A stretch of 52,805 nucleotides of DNA from Bradyrhizobium hipponense (GCF_008123965.1 NZ_VSTH01000027.1:1-52805); one strand, 5' to 3'. Shown: positions 35,623 through 44,562, numbered from the stretch's first letter. Notes: generated from the sequence alone by a model not told the origin. Translations and numbers: made by a program.

Positions 35623-35625
35623 CCC

Positions 35626-36705
35626 ATGACAACCACTCTTGCCGCCAAGATCGCCCGCGAATACGGCACGCCCTGCGCCGTCATCGACATGGACAAGGTC
35701 GAGCGCAACATCGCGCGGATCCAGAAGGCCTGTGACCATGCCGGAATCGCCAACCGGCCGCACATCAAGACCCACAAGAACCCGACCATCGCGAAGATGC
35801 AGGTCGCGGCAGGCGCGAAGGGCATCACGTGTCAAAAACTCGGCGAGGCCGAGATCATGGCCAATGCCGGCATCGACAATATCCTGATCAGCTACAATCT
35901 GCTCGGCGAGGAGAAGATGGCGCGGTTAGGGGCACTGCAGGCGAAGGCCAATATGACTGTCGCCGCCGACAACTCGACCGTGGTGGCCGGTCTGCCCAAA
36001 GCCGCGGCGGCCTCGGGCCGGCCGCTGTCCGTGGTGGTCGAGTGCGACACCGGCCGCAAGCGCGCCGGCGTCGAGACACCGGCCGAAGCGATCGCGCTGG
36101 CGCGCGAAATCGCCGCGTCCAAAGGGCTGCAATTCGCGGGCTTCATGCTCTATCCGACCGAGACCGGCTGGGCCGACGCGCAAAAATTCTACGATGAGGC
36201 GCTGGCCGGCGTGCGCGCGCATGGGTTGGAAGCCAACATCGTTTCGACCGGCGGCACGCCCAACCTCAAGAACATCGGCAAGCTCAAGGGCGGCACCGAG
36301 CATCGCTTCGGCACCTACATCTACAACGACCGCATGCAGGTCGCCGCCGGCGTTGCCACCTGGGACGACTGCGCGCTGCAGATCTATTCGACGGTGGTGA
36401 GCCGCGCCGCGCCCGAGCGCGGCATTCTGGACGCCGGCTCGAAGACGCTGACCTCGGACACCGGCGGGCTCGAGGGCCACGGCCTGATCCTGGAGCATCC
36501 CGAAGCCAAGATCGCCCGCTTCGCCGAGGAGCACGGCTTCCTCGATCTCTCCCGCAGCAACACGCGGCCCAATGTCGGCGATGTCGTGCGCATCGTGCCG
36601 AACCACGTCTGCGTCGTCGTCAACATGATGGACGAGGTGGTGATGGTGCGCGGCGAGGAGATCATCGGCACGCTGCCGGTGGCAGCACGCGGGAAGCTGC
36701 GCTAA
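35626..36705 (+). CDS. D-threonine aldolase/DSD1-family PLP enzyme
   Basis: A 359-residue fold-type III PLP enzyme of the alanine-racemase-like barrel. The cofactor lysine is expected at Lys48 in RPHIKTHKN; the metal-binding H-x-C appears as VPNHVCVVVN near the C-terminus, as in D-threonine aldolases and D-serine dehydratases. It would cleave or deaminate D-3-hydroxy amino acids. It begins three bases after the uup-like stop codon. Its TAA overlaps the stop of the convergent LysR gene by three bases. Confidence 0.88.
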   Translation: MTTTLAAKIAREYGTPCAVIDMDKVERNIARIQKACDHAGIANRPHIKTHKNPTIAKMQVAAGAKGITCQKLGEAEIMANAGIDNILISYNLLGEEKMARLGALQAKANMTVAADNSTVVAGLPKAAAASGRPLSVVVECDTGRKRAGVETPAEAIALAREIAASKGLQFAGFMLYPTETGWADAQKFYDEALAGVRAHGLEANIVSTGGTPNLKNIGKLKGGTEHRFGTYIYNDRMQVAAGVATWDDCALQIYSTVVSRAAPERGILDAGSKTLTSDTGGLEGHGLILEHPEAKIARFAEEHGFLDLSRSNTRPNVGDVVRIVPNHVCVVVNMMDEVVMVRGEEIIGTLPVAARGKLR

Positions 36706-37604
36706 GCGCCGATCAGCGCCTTCAGCTCCCGATCCAGCCCGTCACGAAACAGCTCGATCGGACGCGCCAATCGGCCAGCCGGCGGGCGATGCACGATCCA
36801 TGCGCGCACGGCCGGCTTGAAGCCCCGAACCGCGACCGGCCTAAGCTTGTCGCGAAATGCGCTCCGCCTCAACCCAATCGGCGTCACCAGACCGACGCCG
36901 AGGCCGCGCGCGACCAGCGACAGACGAAGCTCGCTGTCGAGGGCCTCCACCGCAATGTTGAAAGGCAAATGCTCGGCGTCGAACCGACGCTTCAGCGCGT
37001 CGCGAAATCCGCAACCATCCTGGTTGATCACCCAGGACATTTGCGACAATCGCTCCAGCTCGACGATGCGCGGCATCTTGATGTCGCGTGCGACGACGAA
37101 CACGACCGGCTGCGCACCGAGATCGTCGGCAAGGAGATCCGCCGGGGGCACGGCGCCGTCTGGCAGGCAAATCGCGGCCGCATCGAGCTCGTTGCGGCAG
37201 ACGCGCTCGACCTGGTGCGGCGACCAGCCGGAAACGACCCGCACGGCCAAGGCCGGAAATTCAGCCCGTACCGCGTCTAACGGTGCGGTGAGCCCGGCCT
37301 CGGACAGAAACGGTGTGAGACCGAGCCTGAACTCGCCGCGCACGACGCCGTCGTTCGCAACGCCTGACTTGAGGTCATCCAGCATCCTGAGCAGGCGCCG
37401 GCCCTGCTCATAGGCTTCATGGCCCGCGGCTGTCGGCTTGAGCGGCTTGGAGAGCCGATCCAGCAGCTGCGCACCTAACATCTCCTCGAGATTCTGGATG
37501 CGCCGGGTCACGCCGGGCTGGGTGAGATTGAGACGGGCCGAGGCCGCGACGATCGATCCCGTCTCGACCACCGCGACGAAGGCGACGAGGTCATGGGTAT
37601 TCAT
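36702..37604 (-). CDS. LysR-family transcriptional regulator
   Basis: A 300-residue regulator. The HTH spans residues 2-60 (DLVAFVAVVETGSIVAASAR, then LNLTQPGVTRRIQNLEE). The effector part includes CRNELDAAAICLPDGAVP. It is divergent from an MFS transporter gene over a 90-base AT-rich gap with a 31-bp-spaced direct repeat, so it most likely controls that transporter. Its 3' end overlaps the D-threonine-aldolase-like gene tail to tail. Confidence 0.92.
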   Translation of the reverse strand: MNTHDLVAFVAVVETGSIVAASARLNLTQPGVTRRIQNLEEMLGAQLLDRLSKPLKPTAAGHEAYEQGRRLLRMLDDLKSGVANDGVVRGEFRLGLTPFLSEAGLTAPLDAVRAEFPALAVRVVSGWSPHQVERVCRNELDAAAICLPDGAVPPADLLADDLGAQPVVFVVARDIKMPRIVELERLSQMSWVINQDGCGFRDALKRRFDAEHLPFNIAVEALDSELRLSLVARGLGVGLVTPIGLRRSAFRDKLRPVAVRGFKPAVRAWIVHRPPAGRLARPIELFRDGLDRELKALIGA

Positions 37605-37613
37605 AACGAACTC

Positions 37614-37651
37614 GCATATTCTTTATAGGCTTATTTGAATTGTAGCATATT
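37614..37651. promoter_or_regulatory. Putative LysR operator with GCATATT direct repeats
   Basis: gcatatt occurs at 37614-37620 and again at 37645-37651, 31 bases apart, about three helical turns, inside an AT-rich gap unlike the surrounding DNA. On the minus strand tataaag between them could be the LysR -10 region. Such spaced half-sites fit a LysR tetramer, but no experimental anchor exists. Confidence 0.4.
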
Positions 37652-37694
37652 GTCCCGCCCGGTTAAAGGACCCGCACCATCGTTGCGAGGTCCA

Positions 37695-38912
37695 ATGACC
37701 ATTTCAGAAATCACCAGGCTTGCGTCTCCCAAGCAACTCTCCGAGCGGCCCCTGATCTGGCTCGGCGCGATCACCACCGGCGTCGTCGTCACCAATTTGT
37801 TCGCACCACAGATTTTGGTCGGCCTGATCGGCCGATCGCTGGCGATGCCAGGCTGGCAGGCCGGCCTCGTCAGTACGCTGACGCTGCTCGGTTATGCGCT
37901 CGGCCTGCTGTTGCTGGTCCCGCTCGTCGATCTTGTCGAAAACCGGCGCCTGATCCTACGAACGCTCGGCTGCGCCATCCTCGCCGCACTTGCGACGGCG
38001 CTGGCGCCGACGCCAGCACTCCTGCTGCTTGCCAGCTTCGTTCTCGGTGCCTCCTGCGCGGCCATCCAGATGATGGTCCCGCTGGTTGCGTCCATGGTGG
38101 CGCCGGAGCGTCGCGGCCAGGCCATCGGCGAGGTGATGAGCGGACTGATGATCGGCATCCTGGTTTCGCGGCCAGCAGCAAGCCTGATCGCCGACCTCTG
38201 GAGCTGGCGTGCCTACTACATCGCCTCAGCCGCCCTGATGGCGCTGCTTGCCGGCGCGCTTGGCCGCTATCTGCCGCTACTCCGGCCGACGGCCCGCACG
38301 AGCTACGGCGAACTGCTGCGCTCCTTTCCGACACTGCTGCGGGAAGAGCCCGTGCTCCGTGTCCGCGCCTGGACCGCGGCACTGGTGATGGCTTCCTTCA
38401 CAGCCTTCTGGTCCGCAGTCGCGCGGCGCCTGCCGGACGCGCCGTTCGGTCTCGACGCCAGGGGAATTGCCGCGTTCGCATTGATCGGAGTGGTCGGCGC
38501 CGCGGCAACGCCGATCGCCGGCCGCTGGGGCGACAAGGGCTGGGCGCGCCCGATGTTGCTCTCAGCCCATGTGCTCATCATCGGCTCGCTCGCGCTCTGC
38601 GCCTGGGCTGGCGTGCTGGAATCCCCTGTCCCCGCCCTGCTCGTGTTGGGCTTTGGCACCATTCTGCTCGACGTCGGCATCACCACCGACCAGACGCTTG
38701 GCCGCCGCGCCGTCAACCTGCTGCGTCCCGAAGCACGCGGCCGCATCAACGGCCTGTTCGTCGCTCTGTTCTTCATCGGCGGCGGGATCGGCGCCGCGGC
38801 AGCATCGCTGGCCTGGAGCTACGGCGGCTGGACGGCGGTCTGCACGGTCGCGGCCAGCTTCGGCGTGCTCGGTCTCGTCACGGATCTCATGACTCGAACC
38901 GGGACGTCGTGA
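37695..38912 (+). CDS. MFS transporter
   Basis: A 405-residue protein with about 12 hydrophobic helices. The loop after helix 2 reads PLVDLVENRRLILRT, the D-x-x-x-R-R motif A, and MVAPERRGQAIGEVMSGLM is the loop between helices 4 and 5, as in YnfM/AraJ-like exporters. The ATG at 37695 (MTISEITRL) is chosen over a start 20 codons upstream. Divergent from a LysR gene that probably regulates it. Substrate unknown. Confidence 0.9.
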   Translation: MTISEITRLASPKQLSERPLIWLGAITTGVVVTNLFAPQILVGLIGRSLAMPGWQAGLVSTLTLLGYALGLLLLVPLVDLVENRRLILRTLGCAILAALATALAPTPALLLLASFVLGASCAAIQMMVPLVASMVAPERRGQAIGEVMSGLMIGILVSRPAASLIADLWSWRAYYIASAALMALLAGALGRYLPLLRPTARTSYGELLRSFPTLLREEPVLRVRAWTAALVMASFTAFWSAVARRLPDAPFGLDARGIAAFALIGVVGAAATPIAGRWGDKGWARPMLLSAHVLIIGSLALCAWAGVLESPVPALLVLGFGTILLDVGITTDQTLGRRAVNLLRPEARGRINGLFVALFFIGGGIGAAAASLAWSYGGWTAVCTVAASFGVLGLVTDLMTRTGTS

Positions 38913-38922
38913 TCGCGGGAAA

Positions 38923-40161
38923 TCAGCAAGACGATCGCGCAATCCATCGCAGCGCGCCTCGCCCCGCGGCGGCGCCGGTCGCGAACGAGGCTTGCAGCAG
39001 GTATCCGCCAGTCGGCGCTTCCCAGTCCAGCATCTCGCCGGCGGCGAAGACGCCCGGAAGCTTGCGGATCATGAAATCAGCGTCGAGCTCCTCAAAGGCG
39101 ATGCCACCGGCGCTGGAGATCGCGCGCGCAATGGGCGCGAGCCCGGTGAGCTTGATCGGCACGGCGTTGATGAGTTCCGCCGATCGTTCCGGCGGCATTG
39201 CCGATAATGACTGGCCCGCGCCGATCGCCGCTTCCTGGAGCAGTCCGACGGCGACGGACGGAAGCTGCGCGGCCTTGCGCAAGAAGTTGGAGAACGATTG
39301 CTTGCCGCGCGAGGCGGACAGGCGCTTGACCAGTTCGGCCCGATCGACATCCGGACGCAATGCGACGTGCAGGACCGCCTCACCGTTCGCGATCACCGCG
39401 TCACGCAACTCGGCCGACAGCGCATAGATCGCGCCACCTTCGATGCCGTTGCGCGTTATCACCGCCTCGCCGCGTACCGTGTGCGCACCGATCGTCAGCG
39501 CCACGCCCTTGAGCGGCTGGCCCTCGAAGCGCGTGCGAAAGACGTCGGACCAGGCGACCATGAAGCCGCAATTCGCCGATCGCAACGGCGCAATCTCAAC
39601 GCCTTTGTCGGCCACGATCGTGGTCCAGCCGCCATCGGAGCCCAGCCGTGGCCAGCTCCCGCCGCCGAGCGCCAGCACCATGGCATCTGCGGCCACAGCG
39701 GCCGTGCCGTTGGGTGTTCTCAACAGCAAGCGGCCCTCGTCGTCCCAACCGGTCCAATGGTGGCGAAAGGCGAATTGCACGCCCGCTGCATCAAGCCGGC
39801 GCAGCCAGGCACGCAGGAACGGCAAGGCCTTGAACGCTTTCGGAAATACACGTCCGCTGGTGCCTACGAAGGTCGGCTCGCCCAGCGCCTCGCACCAGGC
39901 GCGCAATGCTTCCGGCGGAAACGTTTCGATCGCCGCCTGCAGCATCGGCGCCGCCTCGCGATAGCGCGCCATAAACTGCGGCAGCGGCTCGCTGTGGGTC
40001 AGATTGAGGCCGCCGCGGCCGGCCATCAGCAACTTGCGGCCCGCGGATGGCATGGTGTCGTAGACGGTGACGCGGGCCCCGCCCCGCTCCAGCGTCTCCG
40101 CCGCCATCAGCCCGGCGGGACCGGCGCCGATCACGGCGACGTGGTTATCAGGTGATGTCAT
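38923..40161 (-). CDS. HI0933-like flavoprotein (TIGR03862 type)
   Basis: A 412-residue FAD protein. The dinucleotide site is AVIGAGPAGLMAAETLERGG (about 9-28); GRKLLMAGRGGLNLTHSEP is the family signature after it, and GVFAAGEMLDWEAPTGGYLL is the C-terminal FAD-binding block. Members of this family are uncharacterised NAD(P)/FAD-dependent oxidoreductases. Converges on the MFS gene with a ten-base gap. Confidence 0.9.
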   Translation of the reverse strand: MTSPDNHVAVIGAGPAGLMAAETLERGGARVTVYDTMPSAGRKLLMAGRGGLNLTHSEPLPQFMARYREAAPMLQAAIETFPPEALRAWCEALGEPTFVGTSGRVFPKAFKALPFLRAWLRRLDAAGVQFAFRHHWTGWDDEGRLLLRTPNGTAAVAADAMVLALGGGSWPRLGSDGGWTTIVADKGVEIAPLRSANCGFMVAWSDVFRTRFEGQPLKGVALTIGAHTVRGEAVITRNGIEGGAIYALSAELRDAVIANGEAVLHVALRPDVDRAELVKRLSASRGKQSFSNFLRKAAQLPSVAVGLLQEAAIGAGQSLSAMPPERSAELINAVPIKLTGLAPIARAISSAGGIAFEELDADFMIRKLPGVFAAGEMLDWEAPTGGYLLQASFATGAAAGRGALRWIARSSC

Positions 40162-40200
40162 GGCGCAAGCTTAGGCCAGGCTGGACGCGAAAGAACAGGT

Positions 40201-40290
40201 CGTCATGCCCGGGCTTGTCCCGGGCATCCACGGGAGCCACGCCCGCGGTGCCAAGACCGTGGATGGCCGGGACAAGCGCGGCCATGACGG
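40201..40290. repeat. Palindromic intergenic repeat
   Basis: cgtcatgcccgggcttgtcc and ggccgggacaagcgcggcca plus tgacg face each other, with gcatccacgg / ccgtggatgg as the inner pair. Same type as 32291. It lies between the flavoprotein start and the 3' end of the SDR gene. Confidence 0.8.
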
Positions 40291-40336
40291 AAAGTACGGT
40301 CCGGGCGGCCCTTCGCGACGGCCCGGAATGACGGCC

Positions 40337-41254
40337 TCAAAGCTTGATGCCCGCCCTTGCCGCCGCCTGCGCCACATATTTCTGCGTCTGCTCGAACGCG
40401 CCGGTCAGCGCCCTGGCCTTCGACATGTCGCTGATCTCGGCGAAATGAGCGGCGACCGCATCCGGGGTCCACTCGGCTTCCGGCAGGTTGATGCCCTCGC
40501 TCTCGACAATCTTGATCACCGCGAAGGAGCCGGCGCCGGCGCCCATGATGGTGCGGGTGGGCGCGTCCTCGCTCAGCATATACTCGACCGCCGGCGTGAT
40601 CGCGTTCGGCTTCATCAGCTGCAGCGCCTGTGGCGGCAGCAGCTCTTCGGTCATGCGGGTCGCCGCCGTCGGCGAGATGATGTTGACGCGGATGTCGTTC
40701 TTGCGGCCCTCTTCCGCGAGCACGTTCATCAGGCCGACCATGCCTGACTTCGCGGCGCCGTAATTGGCCTGGCCGAAATTGCCGTAAAGGCCGGAGGACG
40801 ATGTGGTCAGCACGATGCGGCCGTAGTTGAGCTCGCGCATGCCGGCCCATACCGCCTTGCAGCAGTAGAAGGTGCCGACGAGGTGCACGTCGAGCACCTT
40901 CTGGAAATCGGCGGCTTCCATCTTGCCGAATGATTTGTCGCGCAAAATGCCGGCGTTGGCGCACATGAGATCGACGCTGCCCCACTCCTTCGTGGCGCGC
41001 TCGATCATCGCTGTGACCTGCTCGAAATTGGAGACGTCAGCACCGTCGGCCATCGCGGTGCCGCCGGCCTTGCGGATTTCCTCGACCACGGTTTCCGCCG
41101 GCGACAGCGAGCCGCCGCTGCCGTCGCGCGCACCGCCGAAATCATTGACCACGACTTTCGCGCCGCGGCTTGCGAGCCCCAGCGCGTGCGCGCGTCCGAG
41201 GCCATTGCCGGCGCCGGTGACGATGGCGACGCGTCCGTCAAACCTGATTGCCAT
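40337..41254 (-). CDS. SDR-family oxidoreductase, 3-hydroxyacyl-CoA dehydrogenase-like
   Basis: A 305-residue SDR larger than the classical type. It opens FDGRVAIVTGAGNGLGRAHA and has VVVNDFGGARDGSG, the insert typical of the D-specific (MFE-2-like) 3-hydroxyacyl-CoA dehydrogenases, then NAGILRDKSFGKM and Ser/Tyr/Lys in TTSSSGLYGNFGQANYGAAK. The C-terminal 60 residues (GINLPEAEWTPDAVAAHF) match the same group. ATG at 41254 (MAIRFDG) is chosen over a 30-codon extension. Likely role in fatty-acid or sterol side-chain beta-oxidation. Confidence 0.9.
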   Translation of the reverse strand: MAIRFDGRVAIVTGAGNGLGRAHALGLASRGAKVVVNDFGGARDGSGGSLSPAETVVEEIRKAGGTAMADGADVSNFEQVTAMIERATKEWGSVDLMCANAGILRDKSFGKMEAADFQKVLDVHLVGTFYCCKAVWAGMRELNYGRIVLTTSSSGLYGNFGQANYGAAKSGMVGLMNVLAEEGRKNDIRVNIISPTAATRMTEELLPPQALQLMKPNAITPAVEYMLSEDAPTRTIMGAGAGSFAVIKIVESEGINLPEAEWTPDAVAAHFAEISDMSKARALTGAFEQTQKYVAQAAARAGIKL

Positions 41255-41428
41255 TATGCATTTCCTGCTTCTTCCCTTCTCCCCTTGTGGGAGAAACTGG
41301 ACTCTATAGCGGTATTTGTTACTATGTCCGGCGCACCTAAGCAATTGAAATTACTTAGATATACCCTATTGCACTATACCCCACTCCATATCAATCTATC
41401 CCCACGATAGAGACACTTGGGGGATACC

Positions 41429-42667
41429 GTGGCACGCCGAACACGTTCTGTACCGCTCGAAAACCGCACCAATCGGCTGCGCCTCACCCCGCGCAAAAAG
41501 CCGTACTCGCTGCTGCTCGCGCCGAACATCCATCTCTGTTACCGCCGCAACAAAGGTGCGGGCACATGGAGCGTGGACTATCCCGGCGGGTTGAAGCGCT
41601 TCGCGCTGGCCGACGACCATGAGGACGCCAACGGCGAGTCCGTCATGGACTTCTGGCAGGCGCAGGACAAGGCGCGCGAGCTGGCGCGGGTCGGCGAAGG
41701 ATCAACCGAGCGGCTCGCCGATGTCGCCGAGGCGATCGACGACTACGCGGCCGATCTCGAAGCCCGCGGCGGGCGCAAGTACAACGCCAGCCAACTGCGA
41801 TTGCATGTCCCCGCGACGTTGATGAACAAGACGGTTGCGCTGCTCTCCGAGAAAGAGCTGCGCGACTGGCGCAACGGGCTCATCAAGACTGGCTTGAAGC
41901 CGTCCAGCGCCGACCGCATCGCCAAGGCGCTCAAGGCGGCGCTGAATCTGGCGGCCAGCAACGACAAGCGCATCATCAACGGCAGGGCGTGGAAGCACGG
42001 TTTGGAGCCGCTGCCGCCGAGTGACGACGATGACGGCGAGACGGTGCGCGACAACTTCATTCTGTCCGATCAAGTCATCGCGGCCATCATGCGCGGCTGC
42101 TACGAGGAGGGCCGCGAGCAAGGCAACGATTTCGGCGCGGTGATCGATGTGCTGGCCGAAACCGGCACGCGGGAAAGTCAGGCGTTCCGGTTGAAGCCGC
42201 GTGATCTGCAGGACGACGATCCGGCAGCGCCGTACCTGCTGATGCCCACCAGCAGGAAGGGCTCAAGCCGAAAAAGGAAGCGCAAGACTGAGTATCGGCC
42301 GCTACCGATCTCGTCGCGTCTGGCCAAGATTCTGCGGCAACTGGCGAACCAGCGCGCGGCGCACGAGCGGCTGTTCGAGAAAATCTGGAATCTCTCCCGC
42401 TTCTTCCGGCCTGTCGTGCAGCGCCTTGAACTCGACCCCACGCTCACGCCGTACTGTCTGAGGCATTCGAGCATTGTCAGGCAATTGCTGAAGGGTGTGC
42501 CGATCAGGCTCACGGCTGCAAATCATGACACCTCGACCACAGTCATCGAACGGCACTACGCCCGCTTCATCGTCAGCCGGCAGACCGATGCCGTGACGCG
42601 TGCAACCCTCGTCGATGTCGAGGCGGTGCCCGGCTCGAACGTGATTCCGATGGTGCGACAGAATTGA
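41429..42667 (+). CDS. Tyrosine-recombinase integrase
   Basis: A 412-residue site-specific recombinase. The start is a GTG (41429, MARRTRSVP) seven or so bases after a gggggat ribosome site. The catalytic domain shows Arg248 in ETGTRESQAF, a basic strand (SRKGSSRKRKRKTEYRPLP), Arg345 in YCLRHSSIVR (box II, with Tyr in place of the usual first His), His in AANHDTST, and the nucleophile Tyr377 in ERHYARF. The N-terminus carries a core-binding SAM-like domain. It marks the left edge of an island of small genes; a GC hairpin follows. No tRNA is adjacent, so the attachment site is unclear. Confidence 0.93.
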   Translation: MARRTRSVPLENRTNRLRLTPRKKPYSLLLAPNIHLCYRRNKGAGTWSVDYPGGLKRFALADDHEDANGESVMDFWQAQDKARELARVGEGSTERLADVAEAIDDYAADLEARGGRKYNASQLRLHVPATLMNKTVALLSEKELRDWRNGLIKTGLKPSSADRIAKALKAALNLAASNDKRIINGRAWKHGLEPLPPSDDDDGETVRDNFILSDQVIAAIMRGCYEEGREQGNDFGAVIDVLAETGTRESQAFRLKPRDLQDDDPAAPYLLMPTSRKGSSRKRKRKTEYRPLPISSRLAKILRQLANQRAAHERLFEKIWNLSRFFRPVVQRLELDPTLTPYCLRHSSIVRQLLKGVPIRLTAANHDTSTTVIERHYARFIVSRQTDAVTRATLVDVEAVPGSNVIPMVRQN

Positions 42668-42675
42668 TCCAGCGG

Positions 42676-42707
42676 CCGGCCGGGGCGCTCGCAACGCCCC
42701 GGGCCGG
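42676..42707 (+). terminator. GC-rich hairpin after the integrase gene
   Basis: ccggccggggcg and cgccccgggccgg pair with one bulged G around ctcgcaa. It lies eight bases past the integrase stop codon. No T-run follows, so termination strength is uncertain. Confidence 0.55.
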
Positions 42708-42732
42708 TCTACCCCACCAATGGACCTGATCC

Positions 42733-43068
42733 ATGGGCAAGGCGAAGAAACCTATATCACATCCCGCGCGCCGCATTGGCGATGCTGGCAAAGTCAATGA
42801 AGCCGGCCGGGTGTTGAGCCGCCCCCTGACCCCGTCGGAGGCAGCGGAGATCAAGGCCGAGTGGGAAAAACACAACAAAGCGACCAGCATTTTCCTTTCA
42901 TACTCGGTCATCACGGATTCTAGTGCGGTGGCCTCAGTTCGCCTTCGATCCAGCCCAGCGCCCCGGATTCCAGCGGGTCGGTGTTCACCTGCATTTGGTC
43001 GATGCGACCGCAGCTTGTGCAGCGGAGTGTCCAGTGCTCAAAGCCTGAACGGGCCGCAGCAGCAATAA
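42733..43068 (+). CDS. Short basic protein, doubtful
   Basis: The first 60 codons (MGKAKKPISHPARRIGDAGK, then SRPLTPSEAAEIKAEWEKHN) look like a real small basic protein with an amphipathic helix. The rest runs antisense to the zinc-ribbon gene at 42920-43156 and looks like random coding. Either the gene has lost its true stop through decay or the frame is fortuitous. No ribosome site is evident. Reported because the N-terminal part is protein-like. Confidence 0.3.
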   Translation: MGKAKKPISHPARRIGDAGKVNEAGRVLSRPLTPSEAAEIKAEWEKHNKATSIFLSYSVITDSSAVASVRLRSSPAPRIPAGRCSPAFGRCDRSLCSGVSSAQSLNGPQQQ

Positions 43069-43156
43069 GCTGGACCTCCATTGGAGCTTGGCATACCAAG
43101 CATCGGCGCCTCGTGGTTCGGCGCTGCGACAATATAGGTTTTGGAAGCTCGGACAT
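42920..43156 (-). CDS. Small zinc-ribbon protein
   Basis: A 78-residue protein with two CxxC knuckles, CLVCQAPM (residues 19-26) and LRCTSCGRID (about 44-53), separated by 22 residues, a zinc ribbon. The preceding N-terminus is basic (SQRRTTRRR). No catalytic motif; likely a nucleic-acid or protein adaptor. It is antisense to the doubtful frame above. I recognise the type as common in Bradyrhizobium islands but know no function. Confidence 0.7.
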   Translation of the reverse strand: MSELPKPILSQRRTTRRRCLVCQAPMEVQLIAAAARSGFEHWTLRCTSCGRIDQMQVNTDPLESGALGWIEGELRPPH

Positions 43157-43303
43157 GACGCGCCCCCTTTCTAGGCCGGGAGCGCAACACTCTCAGTCAC
43201 CGAGAGCAGCCAAGGGGTCGGGCGGTGATGCTGAAACAGTGCGCTTTGTGGGGCGGCCCCGCAAGTTAATTCCGGTCAATGCGGCGCAAGAAACGCAACG
43301 CAT

Positions 43304-43594
43304 ATGCACCTCTATTCGATCACCACCAACCAAGCCGCGATTATCGCGCAATTCCGCGTGGTCAACCGCTATGTCGACAACTTGCAGCCCATGCCGGGCA
43401 TCTTTCCGGACTACCCGGCTCCCGTGATCCGCAACGCCGAGGGCGACACCGACCTGACCCTGATGCGCTGGGGCATGCCACCGCCAGCGCGCGTGGGTGG
43501 CCCGCCCGTCACCAACATCCGCGATATATCCCCGCATTGGCGCGGATGGCTGAAGCCTGAGAACCGCCGTCTCGTGCCTCCACGGCATCACTGA
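43304..43594 (+). pseudogene. SRAP (YedK/HMCES-like) remnant lacking the catalytic cysteine
   Basis: Ninety-six codons match the N-terminal part of SOS-response-associated peptidases, which cross-link to abasic DNA through Cys2. Here the start reads MHLYSITTNQAAII, where the family reads MC(x)LYSITTNQ, so the nucleophile is gone. The core RWGMPPPARVG, the TNIRD segment and SPHWRGWLKPENR follow; then the frame stops at about half the normal length of about 220 residues. Both defects mean no activity. A ggcgcaag stretch precedes the ATG. Confidence 0.7.
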
Positions 43595-43718
43595 AGCAAT
43601 GCCTAGCGCGCTCCGGGCTTGCCTCAGTTCGTTCCAAATCCGGAACGCGATGAAGCAAAATTCGCTGGCGTTGCAGATTTACAACCCGCACTGCCAGTCA
43701 AGATACTAAGCTCGTCCA

Positions 43719-43985
43719 TTGAGACGACCAAAATATATTTCATTCTTAGTTCAGTTTGAGCAGGCGGGGGCGGACGTGTTTGATGTCTATCGCAATGGCA
43801 AGCGCGACTTGCTCGTTCTAAATACAGGCTCTGGCGTACCCGTGCTTTACTCTGCACATAAGTGGCGTAAGAGCAGAAAGAGAGTTCTCAAGGTCAGCGA
43901 CGAGATTAAGTCAGCGGTTCGGGCACAAGGCTATTACGTCCGCAGCCTGCGGCGCGCCAAGGAGCGGATGATCGAGGTCGAGTAG
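43719..43985 (+). CDS. Small hypothetical protein
   Basis: An 88-residue frame beginning with TTG. It reads [20 protein letters not shown] and later [16 protein letters not shown], basic and protein-like, with balanced strands and a charged C-terminal helix ([14 protein letters not shown]). No family recognised. No ATG and no clear ribosome site are available, and a stop lies just upstream, so the 5' end may be lost. The surrounding DNA is more AT-rich than the chromosome. Confidence 0.4.
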   Translation: MRRPKYISFLVQFEQAGADVFDVYRNGKRDLLVLNTGSGVPVLYSAHKWRKSRKRVLKVSDEIKSAVRAQGYYVRSLRRAKERMIEVE

Positions 43986-44088
43986 GTCGGCGGCCGATGT
44001 TCTCCATTGGTGATCGCTACAGCATCCTCGCGCTCAACAGTCGTCGGCCGACCGTAGGCAGCTTGAATGTTCGAACCGCCTTGAGAGA

Positions 44089-44301
44089 CTAGCTCGTCAC
44101 CGCGCCATCCAACCGCGCCAGTCCAGCCTCAATCACGATGATATCTTCTTCGATCTGCTGGATCGTTGTCCGGCAATCAAAACCGGTAAGCGCCTTTAGG
44201 TCTACGGCCAGCTTCCGGCGCTGCATGCGCAAATCGTCGAGAGCCCTCTGGTCATTCAAGCTAACGTAACCGTCTACGATGAGTTCAATCGCGTTTGGCA
44301 T
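44089..44301 (-). CDS. Conserved small helical protein
   Basis: A 70-residue protein starting MPNAIELIVDGYVSLNDQRA. It is almost wholly helical: ALDDLRMQRRKLAVDLKALTG and then TTIQQIEEDIIVIEAGLARL, a coiled-coil hairpin layout. I recognise similar short proteins (IELxVDGYVxLxxRxALxxL) in Bradyrhizobium and relatives, without known function. A longer form from 44364 is possible. Last gene of a three-gene minus-strand group (44697, 44536, 44301). Confidence 0.6.
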   Translation of the reverse strand: MPNAIELIVDGYVSLNDQRALDDLRMQRRKLAVDLKALTGFDCRTTIQQIEEDIIVIEAGLARLDGAVTS

Positions 44302-44353
44302 TCCCCAACCCCAGTCCTTATCACCGCCCGGCAAACTTACCTCGCGAGACCGT

Positions 44354-44536
44354 TCAAACGGCATCTCTTCGCAAATTGTCTCCAGCAGCCGTCAAATGGG
44401 ACCCGATGATCAGCCCGAGCCGCCTCAAGGTCAGGAGAGCAAGTGGGTCGCAAAGTTCGATGGAAAGACCGGCTACCAATATCGCAATGGCGCGTTGTTC
44501 ATCCCTGTTGAGATCAGCCCATGAGATGCCTTCCAT
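44354..44536 (-). CDS. Conserved small protein
   Basis: A 60-residue protein starting MEGISWADLNRDEQRAIAIL and containing GLSIELCDPLALLTLRRLGL, a pattern (ISWxxLxxxQQRAxAxLxxGLSxxLCDPxAL) I have seen repeatedly in small Rhizobiales proteins; it looks like a small winged-helix-like domain. A ggag ribosome site stands seven bases before ATG 44536. Middle of the three-gene minus-strand group. Confidence 0.6.
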   Translation of the reverse strand: MEGISWADLNRDEQRAIAILVAGLSIELCDPLALLTLRRLGLIIGSHLTAAGDNLRRDAV

Positions 44537-44562
44537 CACGCGTCTCCGTCGCAAAGAACTAT

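Noticed and set aside
41270..41430. tRNA-like attachment site left of the integrase
   Set aside because: No cloverleaf or T-loop sequence could be found; only a short ttctcccc...gggagaa hairpin is present, so the attachment site was left unassigned.
44279..44524. Plus-strand 81-codon frame opposite the small minus-strand genes
   Set aside because: Overlaps two better-supported minus-strand genes with family patterns and ribosome sites.
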